From Phycisphaerae bacterium (GTDB lineage: Bacteria > Planctomycetota > Phycisphaerae > Sedimentisphaerales > Anaerobacaceae), in assembly GCA_021736645.1 (NCBI GenBank), contig JAIPFM010000010.1:1-41031 (forward strand): a stretch of 41,031 nt of DNA, read 5' to 3'. Below the pieces are notes generated by a model, which was not told where the DNA came from, did no database searches, and saw only the letters and a list, made by a program, of their open reading frames with translations. This document shows, piece by piece, positions 16,717 through 25,547 of the stretch. The translations under genes were made by a program, and so were the position numbers. Position 1 is the stretch's first letter; each line of letters opens with the position of its first letter.

Positions 16717-17838
16717 TTACGCTTCAGACTCAAGTTGCAGGTTCAATGTTCGACATAAGGATTCAGCCAATGTTTTGGCGTCTTGTTTTTTGGGGGTACG
16801 CAGCACCGGATAGTGTCGACCTGTGCGGTCCCGCAGCCCGACCTGTGTACAGGCGATCGTACGCGGCACAACATACACGTAGACATAGGCATAGGCTTGT
16901 TGAGTCACCACGTGAGACAACGCCTCGGCCTTCACCTGCCAGTCGTTGGTGCGTCCCAGCAGACTCACTGCCCGCAAAGTCACGTACCCCTTTGCCTGGC
17001 AGACCAGGACCTTCTTGCCAAAGAATAAAAAGGCGGCGCAGAAAAAGAAAAGGCCTGTGGCGACAATCAATCCCTCCACAGTCCGTGACAGGAACGTGTC
17101 CCCATACATCATGCCGGCCAGAGAAGACGGCCCGAGCACCAGGGTAATGAGCCACGCACATGCCAGCACCAGCGCCCCCCACTTCGCATTTTCTAGCGTG
17201 GATTCCAGGACGATCTCCTGATCCTGCCCCAGTCTTTCCGGCATTGAACGGCCGGACAGTCCCGGGCGTTGCAGGGTCATGAGCTTGAACAGAATCATGA
17301 GGGTCAGCACGGCAGCCGTGCCATACACCCACCCTGCATAGCGTTTAACCGCCATCTGTTCATTGAGGTATCGCACCTGGCGAACATACTCCGGCTGCCC
17401 TGAAAAATACGCGAGCCCTTCGGACAGAACCTGCGCCGTACGTCTGTACTGGCCGCGATCAAAAAGCAGATACGCCAGAAGTTTACGCGACTCATAGGTC
17501 TGTGACGGGGCCTCAGCCAGGGCCTCTTCAAACAGAGTGACAGCCAGATTTGCGTCTGGACTGAACACCTCGCCCCGTGGATCTTCATCAAAAACCGAAA
17601 CACCCTGCCTGAGCTCATAGAATAAGATCTTGCCCATCTCCTGGGCATACAGCCACGGCTGATCAGACTGAGCCTTGGCCTGGTCGAGCAGGGTCATCGC
17701 CGTGTCACGTTGTCCCTGCTGGATCATGTCTTTGGCCTGTTGGATGACATCGTCCTCTCCGGAGGCATTCACCGAAAAGACATGAACGAGGCAGAGCACC
17801 CAACAGCCTATGACTTGTGTTACGCTTGGATCATTCAT
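16717..17838 (-). CDS. Exported/membrane TPR-like protein, unknown
   Basis: Unrecognised as a family, 373 residues. It has an N-terminal signal (about 8-25, VIGCWVLCLVHVFSVNA) and a helical TPR-like region (about 28-165, QQAKDMIQQGQRDTAM, LFEEALAEAPSQTYESRK, DRGQYRRTAQVLSEGL). Three hydrophobic segments follow at about 170-187, 221-240 and 253-275, with a cytoplasmic C-terminal domain. The last 100 residues look like a small beta domain. A weak -10-like TAAACT lies 7 bases before the ATG and no ribosome site is seen. Confidence 0.6.
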   Translation of the reverse strand: MNDPSVTQVIGCWVLCLVHVFSVNASGEDDVIQQAKDMIQQGQRDTAMTLLDQAKAQSDQPWLYAQEMGKILFYELRQGVSVFDEDPRGEVFSPDANLAVTLFEEALAEAPSQTYESRKLLAYLLFDRGQYRRTAQVLSEGLAYFSGQPEYVRQVRYLNEQMAVKRYAGWVYGTAAVLTLMILFKLMTLQRPGLSGRSMPERLGQDQEIVLESTLENAKWGALVLACAWLITLVLGPSSLAGMMYGDTFLSRTVEGLIVATGLFFFCAAFLFFGKKVLVCQAKGYVTLRAVSLLGRTNDWQVKAEALSHVVTQQAYAYVYVYVVPRTIACTQVGLRDRTGRHYPVLRTPKKQDAKTLAESLCRTLNLQLESEA

Positions 17839-17956
17839 GCGTGTAGTTTATTCGGTTTGCCCTGCAGGGACATAGGATAAAAAGGCGTTGAGTGCCGATT
17901 TTTCAGGGAGACACGGACCAACGGTGAGGCACGTCTTGCTGCCAGTCGAACGCGGA

Positions 17957-19183
17957 TTACTGAATCCGAACCATCGGCTTATAGCTGCCGGCGCTCATGG
18001 TTTCCCAGTAAGCATGGTTGCTGTTCTGAGACGTGTCCTTGCGTGACAGATCCAGTGTCACGTAGGACACCGGGGCCGGGTTGCCTGCGCAGTAGGCCTG
18101 TTGCACACCCGGACCATACCGTTCGGTGGCCGCTCTGAGGATGGCTTCCATGATGGGTTTGAAATGGATATCCGGATTGATCCGTTTTTGCGCGGTTTTC
18201 GGATTGGGATATACAATCCTCAAAATCTTGTTCTTCTCAAATTCACGGGGCTCAATTTCCAGATTGAATTCAAATCCGACTCGATGCAGCGGTTCCATGC
18301 TGGGCAGCGGAATCGAGGCAGGTTGCGCCGTGGCCAGACCAAACTTATTCAGGCAGGTGACAATCCAGGGCGTGATATAGCCATCGGTCAATCCGATGTC
18401 AAAATTTCTTTTAAAGATCTTTAGGAATATCACATCTCCTTCGAACCAGGTACCCCGCATGGCAGCACTGGCCTGGCGTGCCACACGCTTGGTCTGCCCC
18501 CCCAGGCTGTCAATGACCGCCTCGATTTCTCGGGTCATGGCCTCATCGAATTCCAGGTCAGGGTCTGACAAGGCGGCTCCAGCAATATGACAGCCGAGCA
18601 GGTTGGAATAATTGTCTTCCCAGGAAAAGGCCGACTGAAACTCCGGCCACACCCCAATACCTCGATATCCGTGCCACGTCAGGATTTCGTGCCAGGTGGC
18701 TGCCGTAAATGCCAGATGCTGGCCCAGGGCAATGGCAATGTCACGTGTGGCCTCTTCTCTTTCGACCTTGGACAGGGTAGACCAGGTCTCCGGATAGGTC
18801 CAGGTCACATAATGGCGAGACGGCTCCCACATCCTGTACTCAAACCCTGTCTCGTTATTCTGAATACTCTCTTGAATTCGACACGCCAGATAGGCCGTCC
18901 AATCCGCCAGCTTTCTCAGATGGGGTGTATCAATGTGGCCGCCCTGGGCCGTGTAGAGAATGCCATTCTTCTCTGACAGACTGAATGTGTAGCTGTGTTT
19001 CCCCAGCTTGAAGGCGTTGATGAAATGGGTGCCCAATGTCGCGCAGGGCGGAGAGGACAGTCGTGAACGCGGCTCCTTATGCCTGAGACTCCCCTCAAGA
19101 AATCTCGCTTGTGACACATGTGCAGAACACACCGTGATGAACATACTCATCCACACCCATGTTTTCAGCCTTGAAACTCTCAT
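17957..19183 (-). CDS. DUF4056-family exported protein
   Basis: A 408-residue protein resembling the DUF4056 family of unknown function. The signal peptide is about 1-26 (MSMFITVCSAHVSQA). Family-like segments are GGHIDTPHLRKLADWTAYLA (about 80-99), a His/Trp-rich stretch (WHEILTWHGYRG, about 163-174) and GVWPEFQSAFSWEDNYSN followed by LLGCHIAGAAL. Conserved His, Trp and Asp residues suggest an enzyme, but no reaction is known. SD-like ACGGAG lies about 10 bases before the ATG. It is separate from its neighbours. Confidence 0.7.
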   Translation of the reverse strand: MRVSRLKTWVWMSMFITVCSAHVSQARFLEGSLRHKEPRSRLSSPPCATLGTHFINAFKLGKHSYTFSLSEKNGILYTAQGGHIDTPHLRKLADWTAYLACRIQESIQNNETGFEYRMWEPSRHYVTWTYPETWSTLSKVEREEATRDIAIALGQHLAFTAATWHEILTWHGYRGIGVWPEFQSAFSWEDNYSNLLGCHIAGAALSDPDLEFDEAMTREIEAVIDSLGGQTKRVARQASAAMRGTWFEGDVIFLKIFKRNFDIGLTDGYITPWIVTCLNKFGLATAQPASIPLPSMEPLHRVGFEFNLEIEPREFEKNKILRIVYPNPKTAQKRINPDIHFKPIMEAILRAATERYGPGVQQAYCAGNPAPVSYVTLDLSRKDTSQNSNHAYWETMSAGSYKPMVRIQ

Positions 19184-19437
19184 ATCAACAAAACTCCGTG
19201 TAGATTATCTGCTTCGAAAAAACATCCATTTTTTTGTTGTCCACACCTTCAATAGACCATACCCGCGCGATTGAAAGCCCATTTTATTTACCCAGATAAT
19301 AAATTGCGAGTTCTATTTGTCAATATACGCAATCCTTATCGCAATATCCCTTTTTCTGAGACAGTGGAATCAAGTTTATAGGACGGACTATACCCGAATC
19401 CATCACTTTTTTCAAGGTATCTGTGCCCGCATGATGA

Positions 19438-19905
19438 TCAAGATTTTTTATAAAAGGCCTGCGCCAACAGCACGGCCCACCCCAGAAGCACAACCAGCAG
19501 GGTCCCCAAAAAAATATATTTCGGTGTACACTCAGCCAGGCCTTTTCTAAGCCAATGTGGATAATGTCCGGATAGGGCCACATAAATTCCCATCACAGCA
19601 CTGGCCACCAGTGACACATAGAAGAAGCAGGCACCCGGCTGAATTTTGAAGGCCGCCACCCAATGCCCTCTGGAAAACGCCCGTAACGAGGTCGTGTACC
19701 CGCATGTGGGACAGGGCAGCCCGTGGCTCACTTTAAAACCGCAAGGCGCAAACAGCCGCCCAATATCGTAGTGAACGGCCTCCAGCACGGCCGTACCGAT
19801 CAGGGGCAGGGCGACCACCAGAAAAATCAGCAACCCCTTCTTGCGCTGCCCTGATGTGGCCTTCAGTCTTTTATTTCCGGAAATTCCTTGTTGGTCTAGG
19901 GTCAT
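19438..19905 (-). CDS. DUF2752 membrane protein
   Basis: A 155-residue integral membrane protein with the DUF2752 signature: CGFKVSHGLPCPTCGYTTSL (about 55-74), then the A..RGHW.AAF.IQP segment. Predicted membrane segments are at about 26-45, 92-112 and 130-148. The Cys-rich CPTCG is conserved in the family, whose function is unknown. A near-consensus promoter ends only about 3 bases from the ATG, so the mRNA is probably leaderless. Confidence 0.75.
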   Translation of the reverse strand: MTLDQQGISGNKRLKATSGQRKKGLLIFLVVALPLIGTAVLEAVHYDIGRLFAPCGFKVSHGLPCPTCGYTTSLRAFSRGHWVAAFKIQPGACFFYVSLVASAVMGIYVALSGHYPHWLRKGLAECTPKYIFLGTLLVVLLGWAVLLAQAFYKKS

Positions 19906-19914
19906 AAGGACATT

Positions 19915-19943
19915 AGAATAGGCCCCTTAAACTAAACTGTCAA
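19915..19943 (-). promoter_or_regulatory. Strong sigma70-type promoter, DUF2752 gene
   Basis: On the minus strand TTGACA (19943-19938), a 17-base spacer and TATTCT (19920-19915). The start of transcription is expected near 19908 and the ATG is at 19905. Confidence 0.7.
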
Positions 19944-19966
19944 GAAAACCTAGATACAGAAGCTCC

Positions 19967-20785
19967 ATGACAAGCCATACTGAAGATTACGAATCCCTGC
20001 TGACCACTGCCATTGAGGGCGCACGCATGGCAGGTCACCACGCCCTGGACATGATGGACACCACACAGGCCTCCATTAAAAACAACTCAGAAATGGTGAC
20101 AGAGGCAGATCGTCAGTGCCAGACTCTCATCCTTGAACGCATTCAATTGGACTATCCGGACCACGGGTTTATCGGCGAAGAAGGGGATCACGGCAGGCTT
20201 TTTAAACGCCCCCCGGCTGACCCTGACGGTATCTGGTGGGTCATAGATCCCATTGACGGCACCAACAATTATGCACACGGCCTGCCTCAATTCAGCGTCA
20301 GCATTGGTGCCATGCAGCATGGCCGTCCCATTATGGGTGCCATCTATGACCCCTGCACAGACCACATGTATACAGCCACGGCCCAAGGCACCCCTCAAGA
20401 CAATGGCGCACCCATGACCGTGTCACACGAATCACTCAACCTGTACAGCAGTGTGGGCATTGACTGTCACTTCGGCGACACCATCCCCCCCTGGGTGCAC
20501 AACGTCATGACGTGCACTCGATTCCGCAATTTAGGCACCACTGCCCTTCACCTGGCGTACGTGGCCAACGGCGGCTTTGCAGGCATGGCCCTGTTCACAC
20601 CTAAACTCTGGGACCTGGTGGCAGGCTGCCTCATCGCAGAAAAGGCAGGCGCCGTCATCTCTGACTATCAAGGTACCCCCCTGTGGCCCCTGGATCCGAG
20701 CACGTACGAAGGCACTGCCATCCCCAGCATCATCTGCAATCCAGTGGCCCACAGGGAACTGCTGGCCATGATCCATGGGACATGA
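19967..20785 (+). CDS. Inositol monophosphatase family phosphatase
   Basis: A 272-residue Mg-dependent, Li-sensitive-type sugar phosphatase of the IMPase/SuhB/CysQ superfamily. Metal-site motifs are complete: FIGEEG (about 65), WVIDPIDGTNNYAHG (about 87-101) and WDLVAGCLIAEKAGA near 217. The substrate (inositol-1-phosphate, PAP, histidinol-phosphate or another) cannot be told from sequence. A histidinol-phosphatase role is conceivable, since hisC and hisB elsewhere in the window lack a visible hisN partner. It is divergent from the DUF2752 gene with a 61-base gap. Confidence 0.88.
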   Translation: MTSHTEDYESLLTTAIEGARMAGHHALDMMDTTQASIKNNSEMVTEADRQCQTLILERIQLDYPDHGFIGEEGDHGRLFKRPPADPDGIWWVIDPIDGTNNYAHGLPQFSVSIGAMQHGRPIMGAIYDPCTDHMYTATAQGTPQDNGAPMTVSHESLNLYSSVGIDCHFGDTIPPWVHNVMTCTRFRNLGTTALHLAYVANGGFAGMALFTPKLWDLVAGCLIAEKAGAVISDYQGTPLWPLDPSTYEGTAIPSIICNPVAHRELLAMIHGT

Positions 20786-20993
20786 TTCACCTGCACTGAT
20801 AGAAAGCCACACCCGCTCGATGGATATGATCTACGAGATCAGGATTAGAGATTTGCCTGAAGACGAAGAGGCCAAAGGGCACGGGGATTAACCCAATTAA
20901 TGTTGGGCGCCGCCAGAGAGGGAGGATATCATACAAAACAGTGATGCTTCTGCAAACGCTCTCTGACACACCCTGGTCGAAAGGAACGTAACG

Positions 20994-22004
20994 ATGAATA
21001 GACACTTTTCCATCTCAATGATCGTACTGCTGATGGCAGGTTCAACGGCATTTTCCCAGAAGACACCCACGGGCAATCCCAGTGACTTTAGAGTCAAGAC
21101 CTGTCTCCATTCCGTCAGCTACGCCGGTTTCTGGCGTGGACAAGCCAGATTGAGTGTGGATGCGTTCCTGCTCAAAGCCAAACAACTGGGATTTGACGGC
21201 ATCATGTTAATGGCCAAGCGACCCCATGTCTCCATTTTGGATTACGATGCAGACGCACGCAAGGCCCTGAAACAACGGATTCAAAGCCTCGATCTGGCAC
21301 TGGTCTGCCTGGCCGGGTATACGGATTTTACCGCAGGTATTGACAAGGCCGGTATTCCCAATATGGAAATTCAGGTGGCGTATGTGGGCGAACTGGCCAA
21401 ATTGGCGAAGGATCTGGGCACCCCGATGGTACGCATCTTCACGGGATATGAACGGCCCGACGTCCCGTTTGACAAACAGTATGCCCTGGTGGTCGAGGGA
21501 TTGAAACTCGCCGGAAAGAAGGCGGCCGAATACGGCATCACCCTGGCCGTGCAGAATCACCACGACATCGCCTCACATCACGAGACCATGCTCTGGCTGC
21601 TCAACGAAGTCAACCTGCCCAATGTAAAGGCCGCATTCGACGCCTGGACCCCGACCCTGGAAGGGTTGGATTCGGTTCAAATGAAAGCTGCGATTGAACG
21701 GATGAAACCCTATATTGTTCACACCACAGCGGCCCAGTACGTGCGCTTGCCGCGGTATCATTACGACCACACCCTGACCAACTTCATGCAGGACGAGACC
21801 GTGATACGCGCCGTGCCCATGGGAGAAGGCTTCATCGACTATGACACCTTCCTTCGCAGCCTTCAGGCCATCGGCTATCAAGGGTACATCGCCTATGAAA
21901 TGTGCGAGGTCCTGGACGGCGGCGGCGACATTGACAACCTGGACAGGACGGCCAGAGCGTTCCTCGAGTATGTCGCCCGATTCAGGAAGAACAGTGAGCG
22001 ATAG
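20994..22004 (+). CDS. Secreted sugar phosphate isomerase/epimerase-like TIM barrel
   Basis: A 336-residue xylose-isomerase-like TIM barrel (AP endonuclease 2 superfamily) with a signal peptide (about 1-21, ISMIVLLMAGSTAFS). Likely metal ligands lie in VRIFTG, AVQNHHD (about 185-190), AAFDAWTP, IVHTTAAQ and IAYEMCE (about 298-304). The ribosome site AAAGGAA precedes ATG. Exported members of this family occur beside periplasmic GMC dehydrogenases and can act on 3-keto-sugars; the following three genes are exactly that context. The exact reaction (isomerase, epimerase or beta-elimination lyase) is not determined. Confidence 0.85.
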   Translation: MNRHFSISMIVLLMAGSTAFSQKTPTGNPSDFRVKTCLHSVSYAGFWRGQARLSVDAFLLKAKQLGFDGIMLMAKRPHVSILDYDADARKALKQRIQSLDLALVCLAGYTDFTAGIDKAGIPNMEIQVAYVGELAKLAKDLGTPMVRIFTGYERPDVPFDKQYALVVEGLKLAGKKAAEYGITLAVQNHHDIASHHETMLWLLNEVNLPNVKAAFDAWTPTLEGLDSVQMKAAIERMKPYIVHTTAAQYVRLPRYHYDHTLTNFMQDETVIRAVPMGEGFIDYDTFLRSLQAIGYQGYIAYEMCEVLDGGGDIDNLDRTARAFLEYVARFRKNSER

Positions 22005-22091
22005 ATCAAGCAGTCAAATGAATCGCTGGCACGTCAAGTTTCATGGCTGGAAATTGGAGGCGTGGCATTCACACTGTGAAGGGGAACACGT

Positions 22092-22664
22092 ATGAATAGG
22101 ACAGGTTCAGGGATTCGTTTGTCGCGTCGAGATTTTTTGGCGGGTGCGGGGTTGGGGACCGGGATGCTGCTGATGGGGTGGGGCTGTGCCCAGAGATCGG
22201 CAGCTCAGCCATGGCAGGTCCTCACAGACCCTGAAGCTCGCCTTTTGGAGGCCATGACCGAACAGATCATTCCTGCAGATCAGGACCCGGGTGCCAGGGA
22301 CGCGGGATGCATACACTTCATTGACAGGCAATTGGCGGGATTCTACCGCACGCACGTTGAGACCTATCGTCAGGGACTGATCGGGGTGGACCAAACCAGC
22401 CAAGTGTTGTACGGAAAAGACTTTCTGGCCTGTGCGTGGGATGAGCAGACTGAGGTGATGAAACGCCTGGAATCGGGTCAGGCGCAGGGAGCGATTTGGC
22501 AGGAGATCTCCAGCCGCCAGTTCTTCAACCTCGTGCGCGACCACACCATGCAGGCGTTTTACGGCAGTCCGCGTCACGGGGGCAACAGGCACTATGTCAG
22601 TTACCGGATGCTGGGACTGGATTATCCCCAGATCGTGGGTCAGAATCGATATCGTGACATTTGA
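22092..22664 (+). CDS. Gluconate 2-dehydrogenase subunit 3 family protein (Tat-exported)
   Basis: A 190-residue small subunit of a GMC-type membrane-linked sugar dehydrogenase. The N-terminus has a Tat signal (LSRRDFLAGAGLGTG, twin Arg at 12-13), which can carry the folded flavoprotein out with it. The mature part has the family pattern LLEAMTEQIIPAD near residue 50, a central AGFYRTH region and FYGSPRHGGN near 157. The GMC subunit follows after 137 bases, a gap occupied by a palindromic element. Confidence 0.88.
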   Translation: MNRTGSGIRLSRRDFLAGAGLGTGMLLMGWGCAQRSAAQPWQVLTDPEARLLEAMTEQIIPADQDPGARDAGCIHFIDRQLAGFYRTHVETYRQGLIGVDQTSQVLYGKDFLACAWDEQTEVMKRLESGQAQGAIWQEISSRQFFNLVRDHTMQAFYGSPRHGGNRHYVSYRMLGLDYPQIVGQNRYRDI

Positions 22665-22665
22665 C

Positions 22666-22771
22666 TGGACTTCTGCAAAGTCCAAGTGTTCAGTTTTCAG
22701 TACTCAGTTTTCAGCGTAAAAAACGCGTTCTTCTGAAAACTGTATACGACAGGGCTTTCTGCAAAAGTCCT
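22666..22771. repeat. Nested palindromic element inside the dehydrogenase operon
   Basis: The two outer hairpins share the same CTGCA loop: TGGACTT/AAGTCCA (22666-22684) and AGGGCTTT/AAAAGTCCT (22751-22771). Between them lie four heptamers (TGTTCAG, TTTTCAG, TACTCAG, TTTTCAG, 22687-22714) and a CTGAAAACTG (22733-22742) that pairs perfectly with CAGTTTTCAG (22705-22714). It looks like a small REP/MITE-type insertion. Confidence 0.7.
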
Positions 22772-22801
22772 GATTTGATTTAGACAGAGGAGCGCCAACC
22801 G

Positions 22802-24454
22802 ATGGCCAACAAACATGTCAATGCAATCGTGGTGGGTGCCGGAGCCGGAGGCGGGGTCGTGGCCAAGGAACTGAGCGAAGCGGGTTTGACCGTGGTGCTG
22901 TTCGAGCGGGGGCGATGGCAGGACTACGAGGATCACGACCACGATGAACTGATCTCCCAGCGCATCACCGCCCTGGGCAATGCCTTTGGCCCTGATAACG
23001 AACGCTACCGGCGTGTGGCCCAGCGAGGTGACAAGTGGGTCACTGTGCCCCCCAATGAGTGGGCCTACAATAACAACGCAGCCTGCATGGGCGGAGGCAC
23101 CCTGAGTTACGGGGCCATGGCCTGGCGATTCATGCCCCAGGACTTTCGCATGAAGTCCACCTATGGCGAACTGGCCGGATCGACACTGGCCGACTGGCCG
23201 CTGACCTACGAGGATCTGGAGCCGTATTACGAAAAAGCGGAATGGGAAATTGGCGTGTCCGGTGACGACAGCCAGAACCCGTTTGCACCGCCGCGCCGCA
23301 AACCCCAGCCCATGCCGCCCTTTCCCTTTAACACCGAAGGCAGGGTCTTGAAGGCTGCAGCCTTGCGTCTGGGGTATCACCCGTTTCCCCTGCCCATGCT
23401 GCGGAACTCTGTGTCGTATGGCGGACGTCCCAAGTGTCGTCGATGCCGTCACTGCGTGGGGTTCGCCTGTGCTGTAAACGCCAAGTGCGGCACGCAGAAT
23501 ACCGTCATCCCGCAGGCCCTGGCCACGGGCAATTGCGAGGTGCGTACGCAATCGGTGGTGGCCGAAATCCTCTTTGATGACAGGGGCCGTGCCACGGGTG
23601 TGGCCTACTTCGATGCCCAGGACCAGGGACAGATCCAGACTGCAGACCTGGTCGTGGTCGCGGGGTCCGCCACAGAGAGCGCACGGCTGCTGCTGAATTC
23701 GAAGCATCGTCTGTTTCCTCAGGGTGCAGGCAATAATCATGACTGGGTGGGACGCAACCTGCAGGGCCACGCCTATACGGGCGCGTATGGCCTGTTTCCC
23801 GAGGTCATGTATGACGACATCGGGGCCGGTGCCACTGTGGGGCTCTGTGACTTCAACCATGGCAACGAAGGATTGAAAGGCGGGGGCATGCTGGCCAATG
23901 AGTTCATCCGTCTGCCCTATCTCTTTACAGACCGACGCCCCCCGGGCTCGGCGCGATGGGGCCTGGCACACAAGGACTTTCAGCGGCGTCAGTTCAAACA
24001 CCTCACGTCCGTCAAGGGGCCGGTGCAGGAGATGCCTGTGTTTGATGCACGTGTGGAGATCGATCCCGTGGTCAAGGACCATTGGGGCATCCCAGTGGCC
24101 CGTCTTTCCGGATCTCGTCACGAACACGATGTCGAGATCGGTCATTTTCTGGCGGACAAGGCCGAGCAGCTCCTCAAGGAGGCCGGTGCGACCCAGACCT
24201 GGAAGGCCCCGCCTGGCATGGGCCTGAGCGGCGGGCAGCATCAGGCCGGGACCTGTCGCATGGGTGACGACCCCGCGACCTCGGTGACGAACCGGTACGG
24301 TCAGCTGCACGAGATCGACAACCTCTTTGTGGCGGACGGGAGCCTGCACGTGACCAATGGCGGATTCAATCCCGTGTTGACCATCATGGCTCTGGGCTAT
24401 TGGGTCTCGGATTACATCAAAAAGGAATGGCAGAGTTCACGCTTGCGGTCGTAG
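22802..24454 (+). CDS. GMC-family FAD-dependent sugar dehydrogenase, large subunit
   Basis: A 550-residue flavoprotein. It has an FAD-binding VVGAGAGGGVVAKEL (10-24), the GMC N-terminal region with GGGTLSYGAMAWRF (97-110), and the C-terminal GMC domain with the catalytic pair His480 (GGQHQAGTCRMG) and Asn523 (GGFNPVLT). A Cys cluster, C212-x2-C215-x2-C218-x4-C223-x5-C229, lies where bacterial FAD glucose dehydrogenases carry an Fe-S cluster. That suggests electron exit to a cytochrome rather than to oxygen. It has no signal of its own; export with the Tat-bearing subunit 3 is likely. The downstream nine-heme cytochrome is the probable acceptor. Substrate is probably a glycoside or free sugar, possibly oxidised at C3. 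Confidence 0.9.
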   Translation: MANKHVNAIVVGAGAGGGVVAKELSEAGLTVVLFERGRWQDYEDHDHDELISQRITALGNAFGPDNERYRRVAQRGDKWVTVPPNEWAYNNNAACMGGGTLSYGAMAWRFMPQDFRMKSTYGELAGSTLADWPLTYEDLEPYYEKAEWEIGVSGDDSQNPFAPPRRKPQPMPPFPFNTEGRVLKAAALRLGYHPFPLPMLRNSVSYGGRPKCRRCRHCVGFACAVNAKCGTQNTVIPQALATGNCEVRTQSVVAEILFDDRGRATGVAYFDAQDQGQIQTADLVVVAGSATESARLLLNSKHRLFPQGAGNNHDWVGRNLQGHAYTGAYGLFPEVMYDDIGAGATVGLCDFNHGNEGLKGGGMLANEFIRLPYLFTDRRPPGSARWGLAHKDFQRRQFKHLTSVKGPVQEMPVFDARVEIDPVVKDHWGIPVARLSGSRHEHDVEIGHFLADKAEQLLKEAGATQTWKAPPGMGLSGGQHQAGTCRMGDDPATSVTNRYGQLHEIDNLFVADGSLHVTNGGFNPVLTIMALGYWVSDYIKKEWQSSRLRS

Positions 24455-24473
24455 ATATCTCGAGAAAAGGCCT

Positions 24474-25547
24474 ATGAAAACCAAGACGAACAATCAAGGC
24501 AAGAAGTTGCACCGAGGACGACGCATCTTCCTGGGCATCGTTTTACTGATCCTGGTCAGCAGTGCGGGATCATTGGGCTATTTCCAGTTTGCGCCGCCTG
24601 AGCAGACCTGCCTGTCCTGTCACGAAATACAGGACGCGTATGATCGCTGGCATACGTCCACCCACCGCGAGGTGGGCTGCAAGGCCTGTCACGGGGGATC
24701 ATTGACCTCGGGCATCCACGGGCTGGTCGAAAACGCACAGCGTGTGATCGGGCACTTCAACGAGGCCTCATTGGGTGACATCGCACTCAGCGAGACACAG
24801 GTGGTGCGCATGCAGCAGGCCTGTCGTGTGTGTCATGCCAGCGAATTTGCCGCCTGGCAAACCGGCGGCCATGCCGCGACCTATGCGGACATCTTTCTGG
24901 ATGCATCGCACAATGAGGCGGAGCAGCCCAACAACGATTGTCTGCGTTGCCATGGGATGTTCTTTGCCGGGCGCATCAGTGACCTTGTGACACCTGTCAG
25001 TACTGAGGGGCCCTGGTCTCTGATCGAATCCACACGTCATGACTGGCCGACCATACCCTGTCTGGCCTGTCACGAGGTGCATCGCCCCGGGCCACTGGCC
25101 AGGGAGACAAAGGAAAAGGCATCCGATGACACAGTGACCGAATCAGTCTTTGCAGTAAGTTTTTACGACCGACATGAAAAAATGCACTTTGCCGCTGACA
25201 TCCTTCCTGAGCCCCAACTCACCTGGCAGGGCCAGCCCGTGTCTGTGTCCACGGACACCCGTCAACGGGTGTGCGTGCAATGTCACGCACCGGAGTCCTC
25301 TGAACATGCCGGCACCAGTGATGACAAGACGCCCCGAGGTGTGCACGAAGGATTGAGTTGCCTGGCCTGTCACCAGGCGCACACCAACCGGGCCGATCAG
25401 TCCTGTGCCCAATGTCACCCGGCCCTGTCAAACTGCGGTCTCGATGTGACCAAGATGGACACGACCTTTGTGAATGCAGAGAGTCCTCACGACATCCACA
25501 CAGTGGCCTGTGCAGATTGCCACACCGTCGGCGTGCCGAGTCCATAG
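24474..25547 (+). CDS. Nine-heme membrane-anchored cytochrome c
   Basis: A 357-residue protein with one N-terminal membrane anchor (about 18-36, IFLGIVLLILVSSAGSLG) and nine CxxCH sites at about 46, 69, 117, 156, 196, 267, 296, 311 and 346. The first two (TCLSCH and GCKACH) and their spacing resemble the NapC/NrfH start; the rest is less ordered. It starts 20 bases after the GMC gene stop, so it is in the same operon. It most likely takes electrons from the flavoprotein to the quinone pool or to other cytochromes. The final acceptor is not in the window. Confidence 0.9.
   Translation: MKTKTNNQGKKLHRGRRIFLGIVLLILVSSAGSLGYFQFAPPEQTCLSCHEIQDAYDRWHTSTHREVGCKACHGGSLTSGIHGLVENAQRVIGHFNEASLGDIALSETQVVRMQQACRVCHASEFAAWQTGGHAATYADIFLDASHNEAEQPNNDCLRCHGMFFAGRISDLVTPVSTEGPWSLIESTRHDWPTIPCLACHEVHRPGPLARETKEKASDDTVTESVFAVSFYDRHEKMHFAADILPEPQLTWQGQPVSVSTDTRQRVCVQCHAPESSEHAGTSDDKTPRGVHEGLSCLACHQAHTNRADQSCAQCHPALSNCGLDVTKMDTTFVNAESPHDIHTVACADCHTVGVPSP

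Noticed and set aside
20786..20993. Riboswitch upstream of the secreted isomerase gene
   Set aside because: The 208-base leader has no recognisable aptamer pattern or terminator.
22697..24349. A 550-codon open frame on the minus strand
   Set aside because: It lies antisense to the GMC flavoprotein, which has full family motifs; GC-rich codon bias keeps the opposite strand open. The product has no recognisable pattern.
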